Origin: Prosapia bicincta
Taxonomy: Eukaryota > Arthropoda > Insecta > Hemiptera > Cercopidae
NCBI GenBank assembly: GCA_036971475.1
Contig: JBAIZL010000004.1
Location: 67,301,010 to 67,365,009 of the forward strand
Direction of reading: 5' to 3'
DNA length: 64,000 nt
Part shown: piece after piece, positions 49,391 to 59,850 of the stretch
How positions within the stretch are numbered: the stretch's first letter is position 1
How the letters are laid out: every line of letters begins with the position of its first letter
Translations under genes and position numbers: made by a program
The notes under the pieces: generated by a model
Database searches by the model: none
What the model was told of the DNA's origin: nothing
What the model saw: the letters and a program-made list of their open reading frames with translations, nothing else

Positions 49391-51044
49391 TTAGCTTGCA
49401 GAGTTTGATTATTATTTTTGGAACACTGAAAAATGTCTATTTTATTTAAACTGCTGTAACTTTTTTGTTTCTTAAGTTTTTTGAATTTTGTTTTCTCTAA
49501 TGTTCATTCTGGCTTATTGTGGTTCTTTTAAAATGTCGATGAAAGTTCTACGTGGTTTGGTTCTTAAGGTAGCTTTTTTAAGCACTTAGAAAGTTTTCGC
49601 CTCACTCCCGATGCTCAAATTTAGTTAGTTATTACAAATTTATTTTATAACATTTTTTAATTTAGCTTAACTATTCTATTTAAGGTTTTATTTAATTTTT
49701 CACTCTTTATTATTTGTATAACTCCCTACTTGATTAATTTAAAAACAACTTTATTTCTTAAAAACAGGAAATTATTTATTTCCTATTTGCCACGGTATCT
49801 TAGACCGTTGCAACACACACGAGATTGTTTCTTTATATAATTCTCTATTTAATGATAACGGGTTATATACATACTTTTATTCCAATTTGCTAAATAAAAA
49901 CCTGTTCAAGTAAGACGAATTTCAATTAAATTCGTTAAATACAATTTTTAATTAGTACATTTTTTAACATTTAATAAAAATATTCTAATAACTACAATCT
50001 TTTATAAATAATTACATTGAGTAAATTCTATTTTAAGTACAATTAACGGCATTCGTCTGATAATCACTTTCAGTGCCAATCCCACTGTCCCACTGTCTGT
50101 CATATTTTTATTTAAACTTTTCTCGTAAAAAGTATATTTTCAAAAAAATCTTAATTGAGAAAGCCTCAAGTCTTGTCATTCTTCTTGATCTTCCTTCCAT
50201 AAATGTTTTCCTTAAATCTATAACTGTGTCACTCGGAATTCATATTCGTTTCGTCCCTCAAGGCCCGACTGTTATCAAATAGTTTTTTAACACATATTTT
50301 TGTTTCATAAAACGTTTTACAAAACGAATCTTCAAAAGAAAACGTTGAAACTTCTTCAAAATGACATAATTCAAGAATTCTTTTACTAATAATAATAAAC
50401 CCTCATTTTTCCCTCAAACAACCATAATTCCCTCATTTTAATTATATTCGCTTTATATTTGCAATGTCTCTAATCTTGAACTTAGCAACGCGTTTTTGTT
50501 ACCAACCTACACTGGACAGGCTAGGAGCATCACAGCTTACAGCGTGCGCGATCGCGTGGTGTCCGCGCACAGCCCACAGCGATTCCCTGGACACACCTCG
50601 CATCCATCAGATTAACGCTGGTTGCCATTCAGCCGCCCATTTGTTCGTCCTCGCCTTCAACATTTGACTCAGCTCCAAAACACGTCGACTTGTTGACAAA
50701 ACACGCAAAGTAATAACATCTGCGACGGCTTATTAATCTTTCATGTTTATATGTGATCATGTCATGGGTTTTATCTGTGAGACGTGACCTTATAGACTAC
50801 GTCATTATACTTTTATGGCAATTTATGTTGGAGGCAGAACTCTGTTCAATTTATTTTATTTTCATAGTTAATTTTCGTGTCCAGTCTCTTTGAGTCATAC
50901 ATGACGAAGAGCCTAATTGTCTGTTCGAATGTTTATGCGTCATGATGTTTTATCTCTAGATGACTCCATATTGCTGTTAAGATCTGTTTTCAATGTTTGT
51001 CTGTAAAGTCTATGTTTCCACACTTCGTAATGACAGAACGTAGG
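49391..51044. other. AT-rich DNA with a CpG-rich patch
   Basis: The segment 50490-50700 is CpG-rich (GCGTGCGCGATCGCGTGGTG). The 67-codon plus frame across it (50464-50667) is unrecognised. Confidence 0.4.
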
Positions 51045-51470
51045 CCTACACGTTTTACTGTCTACTGCTCATAACTTTGCCTCTGAAACGTATAGCTGGA
51101 ACGTACAAACGAACTTGATGACATTAATATCTAGTCTTTGCTCTGTCTACCGCTCATAACTTTGCCTCTGAAACGTATAGCTGGAACGTACAAACGAACT
51201 TGATGACATTAATATCTAGTCTTTGTGTTAAATGAACCTACAATAATGTAGACGGAACGTACAAGAGTTTCCCTCTCGAGGGAAACTTTTAGTCGACATC
51301 TTTAACACCAGAAACGTACAAAAAACATTTATGACATTTTTATTCAGAATCCAGTTGTGTATAGTAACGACAGATTTAAAAGTTTTCCTTTCGTAGTGCC
51401 AATTTACTGTCTACCGCTCATAACTTTGCCTCCGGCATGCGTAGCTGGGTCTTAAAAAAGAACTTGATAG
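51045..51470 (+). repeat. 85-bp tandem duplication plus a diverged third copy
   Basis: The block with CATAACTTTGCCTCTGAAAC and AACGAACTTGATGACATTAA occurs at about 51060-51144 and 51145-51229, nearly identical and offset by 85 bp. A third, diverged copy lies at about 51404-51470. The inverted word TAGCGGTAGACAGTT near 51636 may be a fragment of it. Confidence 0.88.
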
Positions 51471-51922
51471 CAACACTACCCAGTCAATAGGAAGCTCTTT
51501 GGCATGTCGCTTGTTCATACTCCCTTGCTGCCACAAATAAATGTTTTGAATGTTACAATAGAAAACATCTGTTTATAGTCCAACTAACCATGACTTTCTA
51601 TCGTTTGCCTTTTACACCCAAAGGCAAGGTTATTAGCGGTAGACAGTTTCTTTAAGACCATACAGATATCGTAGTAGAGTACTACTTCTTAGAACCAAAT
51701 AATTAAATACGTTTCACGCAATATAATTTACATCAAATAAACGTTATAACAAATTACCAAAAAGTAAACTATGCGTGTTTTGGTCAAAAGATCATCATCA
51801 CCTAGGAATACTCTAGGTACATACTTACGTTTAATAAGTACAGTAAAATGTCGTAAGGTCCAATTTGTACGTACTTTACATATTAACTACACTCCAAGTA
51901 ATTTCTAGATAATAGTTTTATT
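51471..51922. other. non-coding DNA
   Basis: A decayed hammerhead-like sequence on the minus strand near 51783-51813 reads GUGAUGA to CAAA. Otherwise nothing supported. Confidence 0.45.
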
Positions 51923-52455
51923 TAACATCTGTTAATAACTATTAATTTTTTATATATGCTAATGACAAATCACAGATAATTTTGCATTTTTAAACACTCA
52001 ACGTTTCGAATTTCTTTCCGAAATTGCTTTTCAAGAGCTCAGTTTTAAGTAAACAATTATACAACATAACTTACGATTTATACGAGTAAAATACATAGCA
52101 TTATATAAAACATAATAAACATCAACAAACTATAAAACCCTTAATAAATATCCATTTACAAGTCAAAATTCTTGCTATCACAATAAAACCAAAGAGAGAA
52201 AGAAAGTTTATATTGTGATAAAAAAAATGTTGTGGATATTTATTAAGAGTTTTACAATTTGTTGATTTTTATTATGTTTTATACAATGCTATGTATTTTA
52301 TATATCGTAAGTTATGTTGTATAATTGTTTAATTAAAACTGAGCTCTTGAAAAGGAATTTGATTGAAACTCGAAACGTTGAGTGTTTAAAAAAACAAAAT
52401 TGTCTGATTTGTCATAAGCCTATATAAAAAATTTCTAGTTAATATTTGATTAGTA
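51923..52455. mobile_element. foldback element with about 250-bp inverted arms
   Basis: The left arm (about 51923-52185) and right arm (about 52205-52455) are inverted copies with scattered mismatches: AATTTTTTATATATGCTAAT against the complement of the right end, and ACTCAACGTTTCGA against TCGAAACGTTGAGTG. Each arm holds a hammerhead-like motif with a decayed core: stem I CUC/GAG, core UUGAAAA, a paired AAUUUC/GAAAUU in the left copy, GAAA and ACGU. It is the oldest-looking of the palindromic elements. Confidence 0.8.
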
Positions 52456-52496
52456 CAGCCTAGTGCCAACATTGCATACTGTATGACTCCCTATAT

Positions 52497-52515
52497 CAGG
52501 GGTTCTCAAACTGGG
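52497..52515 (+). mobile_element. hAT-like terminal inverted repeat, one end
   Basis: CAGGGGTTCTCAAACTGGG has the CAG.GGTTCTCAA form common at the ends of hAT-superfamily elements. It follows CTCCCTATAT, which would hold an 8-bp target duplication. I did not find the partner end in the next kilobase, so length and completeness are unknown. Confidence 0.5.
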
Positions 52516-54259
52516 AGAAGGGTTTCCAGGGGAAGGGTGGGTAAGTGCATCGACACTTACTACAGACGAAAGGCGTGCGTCCTCAATATATATTTACCAG
52601 CGAGTAGACTGAAGTGACATGCCCAGACTAAACAACGGTAACGTAACTGTACTTTCATGTATCGCCAGGACATTAGGATTTCAGTTAGCGATGATGTACA
52701 ATGTACAGTATGCATCCCTCATAATTACCGTAACAAGACTTTCCCGACTCCTTTGTTAAAGAAATGATTTTAAAAAATTTTTTTAATCTAAATAGACGAA
52801 CCCGTTTCCAAAGTCCCAGTTCCTCTCAAATGCGTTTTTTACAACGTATGATATATCGAAGTACGCGAAGTGAATTCCAAATACATAAAAGGCAAAGTTG
52901 CTTGTAGTGATTTAGTAGCTCCTGTCGGCGTCGCTGTTTGGGGAAAGGAAAGGGGTCGAGGCTTGAAAAAACGTCGCAGCGTCCAGCCCTAGATGGGACG
53001 AATATCTTTATGCTTGGTTGTAGATTGTAGCAGAGTTCGGCATTTCTCACTGTACATAGTGCCTATACACTTTGGGCGATATTCGCTTATGTTTATAGTG
53101 TTTGTTGTACGAGAATATTTAGTCGAGTTCTAAACTCGTTTCGGTTCGGGTTTTTTATGTTTTAAGTCGACATTTTGGAAGCTACAACTATTCAAAGCAA
53201 TTTTCAACCTGTAGGAACGTTTGAATCAAAGCTGAACTAAAGACGTAAAGGAAACGGACGATAGGCGCAAATATAGTAAATATAGCATATATATATATAT
53301 TTGTGTGTGTGTGTGCTTTTGTTAACAAAAGAACTTTTAGTGTATGTTACAAAATTAATTATTTCCAAAAAAAATATAACAAGTTAATTTAGTGATCAAT
53401 AGGGCTCAAAATCTGTATTTTAACACATTAAATTTAGTGAATAATGATTAGATTTTCTAGACTTGACAAAAAAACTGACGATGTTTTAATTAATTGAACT
53501 TTCATGGCACATTTATAACTAAGATTAAATTTGTTTCCACAACAACATTCATAGATCTACATAATTCGACCTCATAAAATAACTCACATATACTATATAG
53601 AAGTAGATCTCCTGCCAGATTAATTTCACAAGTAAAGCGGTAAGACAAAACTCTTACAATTAACAATTGTTTAGTGTTAGGTATAATATTACCTTAATCA
53701 ACAAAATATAATTAAAAACCTTCATCTCTAGGTGTGAGGTTACTGTGATATGGCTTCTACTTTATAAATTTATTATAACAGTTTTCTGAATCTATTTTAA
53801 TATCTTTAAGAATTGAATTTTTAAAAACTAATTTCAATAATTATATATATTGTGTCTCAAACATAAGTAGACATTGAGTAAGATTTGTCAGCCTCAGAGT
53901 TAATGTCGCTCCTTTGCAGACCTATAGCTCTCACGACATCACCTGCAACCCTGAATTCCAGATCTTGTTTGACTTCTCTATCATTCAGTTACATCTTCGG
54001 CTTCCACCGCTAGAATCCTCCACCTCCACTTCTAGGGTTAGACCATCCTATTCGACTTCAAGACTCAACTACCTGTTCCATCTCCCAAAACGTAACTGCC
54101 TTCCATTTCGATTCCTTGATGGTAATTTGTGGTTGACGAGAAAATTGATCTCATGATAGTGTTAAGATATTAAAGAAATGCTTCTATCTTTTATAAATAT
54201 TCTAATTTATGAAAAGTATTACTGATAAATAAATATTTAACAACCAAAACTGCTTCGGC

Positions 54260-54264
<5 letters not shown>
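52516..54264. other. non-coding DNA
   Basis: Includes a (TA)n(TG)n stretch at about 53286-53314. The segment 52497-53050 may be interior of the hAT-like element. No frame is recognised. Confidence 0.45.

Positions 54265-54352
<88 letters not shown>
54265..54352. repeat. (TA)n(GA)n compound microsatellite
   Basis: About 26 TA repeats running directly into about 18 GA repeats, the same arrangement as at 25495. Confidence 0.98.
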
Positions 54353-54354
<2 letters not shown>

Positions 54355-54720
54355 CAAGGGAGTCTTAACAAACGCGATGATACTTTGAATTTACCCGCAG
54401 TGTGGAAACGTGTCATCGATAGATTTTATCGGCAGAAAGGTGTACAAAGGGAAAGGAATGTGAGTAATTGTTTGGCTCCTGTGTGTGTATGTGTGTGGAT
54501 TGACGTCAATGGGCGTGGTTTCATTCCTCTATATATAGGAGCAGAGTTATCTGCGCTCTTCACTCGCTCTTCAACTGTTGTTGGGTTCACCTCGTCAATG
54601 CTAGACGAGATTCTAGCGAAACGTCGGAACTCCGATTTTGTGCACTTCAGAATGAACGGATGCACTCCAGATAATAACTCTTCATCATATTTTTCCATCC
54701 GTGAAGGATATTCGTATCAG
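54353..54720 (+). mobile_element. retroelement-like segment with TATA site and ribozyme-like motif
   Basis: A less AT-rich segment between two TA tracts. It contains TATATATAGGAG (54532-54543, compare TATATATAGGAG at 34113), then CTCTTCACTCGCTCTTCAAC and the motif described next. An open frame (54385-54819) covers it but shows no domain and ends in Ile/Tyr repeats from (TA)n. I infer the promoter/leader end of a non-autonomous retroelement. Confidence 0.4.
54583..54632 (+). ncRNA. hammerhead-like motif with non-canonical core UCGUCAA
   Basis: GGGUUC-AC-C ahead of UCGUCAA (54592-54598), U, stem II GCUAG (54600-54604) with CUAGC (54613-54617), GAAA (54618-54621), palindrome ACGU, unpaired C, then GGAACUC. 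Stem I can form 2 bp, a 2-nt bulge and 5 bp (one G-U). Helices I, II and III are all well supported, yet CUGANGA is replaced by the same UCGUCAA found at 32233. This could be an inactive lineage or a different RNA. Confidence 0.4.
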
Positions 54721-54756
54721 CATATATATATATATATATCTATATATATATATATA

Positions 54757-54808
<52 letters not shown>
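54721..54808. repeat. (TA)n microsatellite
   Basis: About 88 bases of TA with two TATC interruptions, ending exactly where the next palindrome begins. Confidence 0.97.
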
Positions 54809-54813
<5 letters not shown>

Positions 54814-55025
54814 GATTAAATAATATACACAAATTACAGGAATTAATTTATTGAATAATACACTCAAAGCTTTTCGTTGGTTGACATTACCAACATCCTC
54901 AGGAATTACTAAGAATGATTCTTAGTAATTCCTGAGGATGTTGGTAATGTCAACCAACGAAAAGGTTTGAGTGTATTATTCAATAAATTAATTCCTGTAA
55001 TTTGTGTATATTATTTAATCTTGAA
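54809..55025. mobile_element. near-perfect palindrome, 108-bp arms, 1-bp spacer
   Basis: Bases 54809-54916 are the reverse complement of 54918-55025, with G 54917 as spacer. I found one mismatched position (AAGCTT in the left arm, AAGGTT in the right). Each arm carries a hammerhead-like motif. It abuts (TA)n on the left and lies 36 bases from TA/CG/CA repeats on the right, so insertion into or beside a TA microsatellite is likely. Architecture matches the 48.26-kb palindrome although the sequence differs. Confidence 0.95.
54928..54972 (+). ncRNA. hammerhead-ribozyme-like motif (AAGCUU type), mirrored at 54862-54906
   Basis: AUUC, CUGAGGA (54932-54938), U, stem II GUUGGU-AAUGUCA-ACCAAC (6 bp), GAAA (54959-54962), AAGGUU, unpaired U, then GAGU, which pairs with AUUC (one G-U) as stem I. 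In the minus-strand copy of the left arm the helix III word is the perfect palindrome AAGCUU. That copy is therefore the better ribozyme candidate. One extra U separates the core box from stem II. Confidence 0.6.
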
Positions 55026-55058
55026 AATAATTCGAACAGGAAAACCTATTTGATATTT

Positions 55059-55086
55059 TACATATATATATATGCACGCACGCGCG

Positions 55087-55117
<31 letters not shown>

Positions 55118-55119
55118 AG
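55059..55119. repeat. TA / CG / CA compound microsatellite
   Basis: ATATATATATATGCACGCACGCG-type sequence leading from TA through alternating CG (about 55080-55094) into CA to 55119. Confidence 0.96.
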
Positions 55120-55132
55120 ACAAATTGTATTT

Positions 55133-55346
55133 TCTTGTATAGATATCAAAACAACGGAGGATATTCAAAAACAAGAATTATTTATTTATTTTTATGACTC
55201 AAATCTCTTCGTTTGCAAACAGCACCTATACCATCACAACTAAATAAATGGTGATGTTGGTACTGTTTCGCAACGAAAAGCTTTGAATAACAAAAATTAA
55301 TAAATAATTCTTGTTTTTTAATATCCTCAGTTGTTTTGATACTTGT
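55133..55346. mobile_element. inverted-repeat element with about 95-bp arms
   Basis: The left arm (about 55139-55237, ATATCAAAACAAC, ACAAGAATTATTTATT) pairs with the right arm (about 55248-55346, AATAAATAATTCTTGTTTTT, GTTGTTTTGATA) with moderate divergence. The right arm contains GATGTTGG, CAACGAAAAGCTTTGAATA, clearly related to the motif at 54932 (stem II GUUG/CAAC, GAAA, AAGCUU), with a changed core (AUGGUGA). It is a diverged relative of the neighbouring palindrome. Confidence 0.8.
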
Positions 55347-57654
55347 CGAGTTTTTCTATTCTTTGCAAGTGTTATACATTTTTCTCAATATCCATTATCT
55401 ATAAGAAAAGCATTCACATTGTTTATATTAATAGTTGACTAATTTGTTATAAAGTTTTATCGTACATTGATTATCTTTCTAAATAGTCTTTGTCTGACTG
55501 TTTTTGTTTTTTTACAGGTAATTCATTACAAAATGACGATCCAAGGTAGGATTGCCTCACTGCCAAGGAACACGTACCGCGCCTTGGAGCGTTTTCACGT
55601 CTTGTATACGGTAACGCCTTCTCTCTTATCTATTTCCTCGCTCGGAGCTTTAAACTTTTACATTTTTCATTTCTATTTTTATAATAATTTAAATTTTCAG
55701 GCTATGAAATAGTGTGTCATTATATTGTTTTCTTGTATAATGACTCCTATATTGAATGACTTGTGTCATGACTCTTGTATAAAGAAGGAAATTTACTCTT
55801 TGTTTCACCTATTTCCTTATTCTTGGAATTTTATCTACGGATAGCCATAGAAGTTAAACATTTTTTATTACTGTTTGATTTTTAAACACTTGCGACTTTG
55901 ATTTTCGCCAACAGCCAACAATCGATAACAGTTGCTGTTTATTACAAGGATCTCTAATACACAGTCGGATGTTCATGATACTCGTTTAGGACAACAGAAT
56001 GAGTTTTCATTTGTACGACCTTTTTTACTCACTCATTGCTGTTATCGTATTTCAATTTAATTTTACTGTAATTTATTTTCCAATGGAAAATGTTTTTCTT
56101 AACGAAAAACCTAGAACCTCTAAAACTACCATTAGTGTCCCTAAACCGAATTATAAAACAAACAATGAACAAAAACAACTTTACAAGATTAGAAAACTTT
56201 GTTGAAATCCTCGTCAGAATTGAACGACTCATAAAGAGCAGAAATCAACTCCTTAGAACTGTTTACCTAGCCGGAGTACAAACTTGCAATGAATGTGTCA
56301 CTTCTTCAAATCTGTTTACCTAATTTTGGTAAATATGAATATCTGTGACAGGTTTTAAAGTAAATCTTTGAATCATGGTTATTTGTCAAAATACTTGTAT
56401 AGACTTTGTCGAGTATTGTTGCTTGTTGAATTCTTTGCTTATCTGAACGCGAGAGGTATGATTTGTTTTGTGCTGAGCGCTTGTGAAAACCCACATCTTA
56501 CGAAAATTGCACCCCTATATTTAAATTACACCATAAAATGCTTTATGGAGAAGTGTCTGTCTACAAATTTCGACAACGAAATATATTATCCAATTGTGAA
56601 AAAATGGATTGAATTGAAGATTAGTAGAATTTGAATAAAAGGTATTTAAAATTATCTACGAAGGGAGTCCGCTAAGCGCGGCGTTGCAATATCGCCAGTA
56701 TTACTCCGGTGTTGCCACTGTCTCATCTCTTACAGGCGATGTAGATTGAAGAACAAAGCTAGCGAAGGCGATCATAATCTTGGCAACACTGTAAAAATAA
56801 CTGTTTTTAATAAAACATACTGACGAGCTTTATATACTCTTTGACAAAATACATTTCTAATTGTAACTCTACAGAGGAAGGCAATTCAAATTGAACCTAA
56901 AACACCCGCACTTGCATCAGGCTGTATGGATTATACAGGGCGATTTCGTACATATTCGCTAGGTACAGTATTTCAGACAGTGTTATCAATGAAAACGAAT
57001 ATTCTTACAAAAGATTGTGTAACAAATAGTAGGCCTACTTTATAAATATAAAAGTGATTTAATCCCTACGGCTCTACAATCTGATGATGTCTCTGAAACT
57101 TTTTATCGCAAGTCTATTAAATAAGACAGAACCTTTGCAGGATTTTTATTTTATACGCCCATGGATTTTGTTGTATGGAGTGTCGTCAAGTACTCTGTTT
57201 ATTCTCGAAAGTCACAGACCATCGAAGCATATACTACATACACGAAGCATTTAAAGATTTGGACAGTGATAACAGACTGTCATAGAGTATGTAACAGTGT
57301 ACGAGACAGACTTGAAGAAGGAAAACACTTTAAACATAAGGAATAATTCTAAGTTGTAAACTGTAAGTAAATGCAGTCCTTGTTTACTGTTGTGCCCAGT
57401 GACTATTGCGCCATCCTGTATATAAACTTTATATAGAGGTTAACCTAATCTTCACGCTTAATATATTACAACTAAATTTTTACTATTTAAGAAAGTAATA
57501 CGCTATAAATGAGAACTTACCTCTTATCTCTTATCTTTACAGCATCTCTAGGTTGCTAAGTAAATCAAGCTTATTAAATTTAACAAAGGACTTATTTATT
57601 CCAGCGTAATATAATGTAATATAAAAATTATGCTTGCCAATAGATTTATAATGA
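55347..57654. other. AT-rich non-coding DNA
   Basis: Several short frames (55467, 55999, 56368, 57161) are unrecognised. CTGATGA at 57081-57087 with GAAA at 57095 leaves only 7 nt for stem II, so I do not call a ribozyme. Confidence 0.5.
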
Positions 57655-58690
57655 ATGAATAACAACATTTCACTTATAATGACTGAATAACAACATGTAA
57701 CTTATAATGACTGAATAACAACATTTCACTTATAATGACTGAATAACAACATGTAACTTATAATGACTGAATAACAACATTTCACTTATAATGAATGAAT
57801 AACAACATGTAACTTATAATGACTGAATAACAACATTTCACTTATAATGACTGAATAACAACATTTCACTTCTAATGACTGAATAACAACACGTAACTTA
57901 TAATGACTGAATAACAACATTTCACTTCTAATGACTGAATAACAACATTTCACTTCTAATGACTGAATAACAACATGTAACTTATAATGACTGAATAACA
58001 ACATGTAACTTATAATGAATGAATAACAACATTTCACTTATGATTACTGAATAACATCATTTCACTTATAATGACTGAATAACAACATTTCACTCTAATG
58101 ACTGAATAACAACATGTAACTTATAATGACTGAATAACACCATGTAACTTATAATGACTGAATAACAACATGTAACTTATAATGACTTAATAACAACATT
58201 TCACTTATAATGAATGAATAACAACATGTAACTTATAATGACTGAATAACAACATTTCACTTATTGAATGAATAACAACATGTAACTTATAATGACTGAA
58301 TAACAACATGTAACTTATAATGACTGAATAACAACATGTAACTTATAATGACTGAATAACAACATTTCACTTATAATGAATGAATAACAACATGTAACTT
58401 ATAATGACTAAATAACAACATTTCACTTCTAATGACTGAATAACAACATGTAACTTATAATGACTGAATAACATCATTTCACTTATAATGACTGAATAAC
58501 AACATTTCACTTATAATGACTGAATAACAACATGTAACTTATAATGACTGAATAACAACTTTTCACTTATAATGAATGAATAACAACATGTAACTTATAA
58601 TGACTGAATAACAACATTTCACTTATAATGAATGAATAACAACATGTAACTTATAATGTCTGAATAACAACATTTCACTTATAATGACTA
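57655..58690. repeat. 28-bp array of two alternating unit types
   Basis: About 36 copies of TTATAATGACTGAATAACAA plus CATTTCAC or CATGTAAC. The two variants differ by two substitutions (TTC versus GTA) and are interspersed along the array. Other variants (TGAATGAAT, TTCTAATGA) also recur. Confidence 0.97.
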
Positions 58691-58769
58691 ATAATCAATA
58701 TTATCTGCATCAATTACAGCCTCGTGATGCTTTTTGTTCTCTTGATACTAATAATATTCAATTCACAAG

Positions 58770-59850
58770 TTACTTTTACTTTTATACTGTCAGAGGTCGA
58801 TTTATTGGGTTCTTTCTCTCGTGAGTAGTGGTGTAATGCAATTAGACTTGATTAAGAATTAAATAAAATTTTAATATAAATTTATAAACAATTGACTAAG
58901 TAACCCATGTCTTACTTTTTCTTTAACTTTCTACTGAATCTCTTTATCTTCAATAACTTTAATTAAAATTCTGCCATCACTTTTTATTAATAGTATAAGA
59001 ACCCCTTATTTGTCTTCTCGTTACTCTTTGGGAAGTAAGGTAGTTATTTCATATCATCGAAACACTACCTTTAACTGGTAAATTAACTTTATTTATATTT
59101 GTGCATATATTAAGAACAGGAGGGTTAGTCATGGATACTTAATACTTTCACTATTTACCTGGATACGTTAGCGCCAACCCTATGAAACTTTACTGAATAC
59201 ATTTCTAGTAACAACAGATGTTTGCCCCCACTATTGAGGGTTAAGAAACATCTTTTCGTTCTGTCACGTGCCTAATCCTATGCTCAACACACCTGCAAAA
59301 ACTTCCCTGTTTACATTCATTCTTACTTTCTAATTTTCGTGTGGTTACCACAACTTTATAACACCTCTAATTAACTCATTCTTATTGCGACTTAAAGATT
59401 TCTTTACGAGCACTCAAATCATGCTTGTACTGTCTCCTACTTTATAACGTAGCCTCCTTTTGCCTCGAAGTACTTCCCTTTAGACACCAGGCGTTCTATC
59501 CCCCCTTATGGTCCTACAGTCAATCAGAGCTCGTTTTTAAAAATGTTGAACGAGTGTAACGTTCTGCCAACGGATTTCGCTGTTTGAAATTTGTCAGTTA
59601 TTAGAAGGTTAATCTCTACTTTAACGAGTTTCTTGGCTTTACCAGACGTTAACCTTCTAAAATCTTTGCTTACTATTATTGTAGTTCAACTTTTAATAAT
59701 AATAATAATAATAATATCACCGGCACGTTCAAAACTTGTGATTTACAACACTAACCTGGAATATTTGCTCTCTTTGTCGGTTTTTACTTTAAAATGTCTA
59801 ACTTTACATAGCTAAACATTAATTACTACTTTATTTTAATATGCATCGTA
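58770..59850 (+). repeat. dispersed repeat family A, copy 2
   Basis: Matches 2200-3175 as described there, with extra sequence in the middle (about 58950-59450). (ATA)n lies at 59695-59716. No coding capacity; class unknown. Confidence 0.7.

Noticed and set aside
54385..54819. 144-codon frame as a protein
   Set aside because: It covers a TATA site and a structured RNA-like motif, then runs into (TA)n, giving Ile/Tyr repeats. The opposite strand is also open.
54265..55346. Complete Penelope-like element
   Set aside because: No reverse transcriptase or GIY-YIG motif was found in any frame nearby; only short non-coding relatives are supported.
57081..57098. CTGATGA ... GAAA as a hammerhead ribozyme
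   Set aside because: Only seven bases separate the boxes, too few for stem II with a loop, and the sequence after GAAA is not palindromic.
57655..58690. CRISPR array
   Set aside because: Units are contiguous 28-bp repeats without unique spacers, and the DNA is eukaryotic in character.
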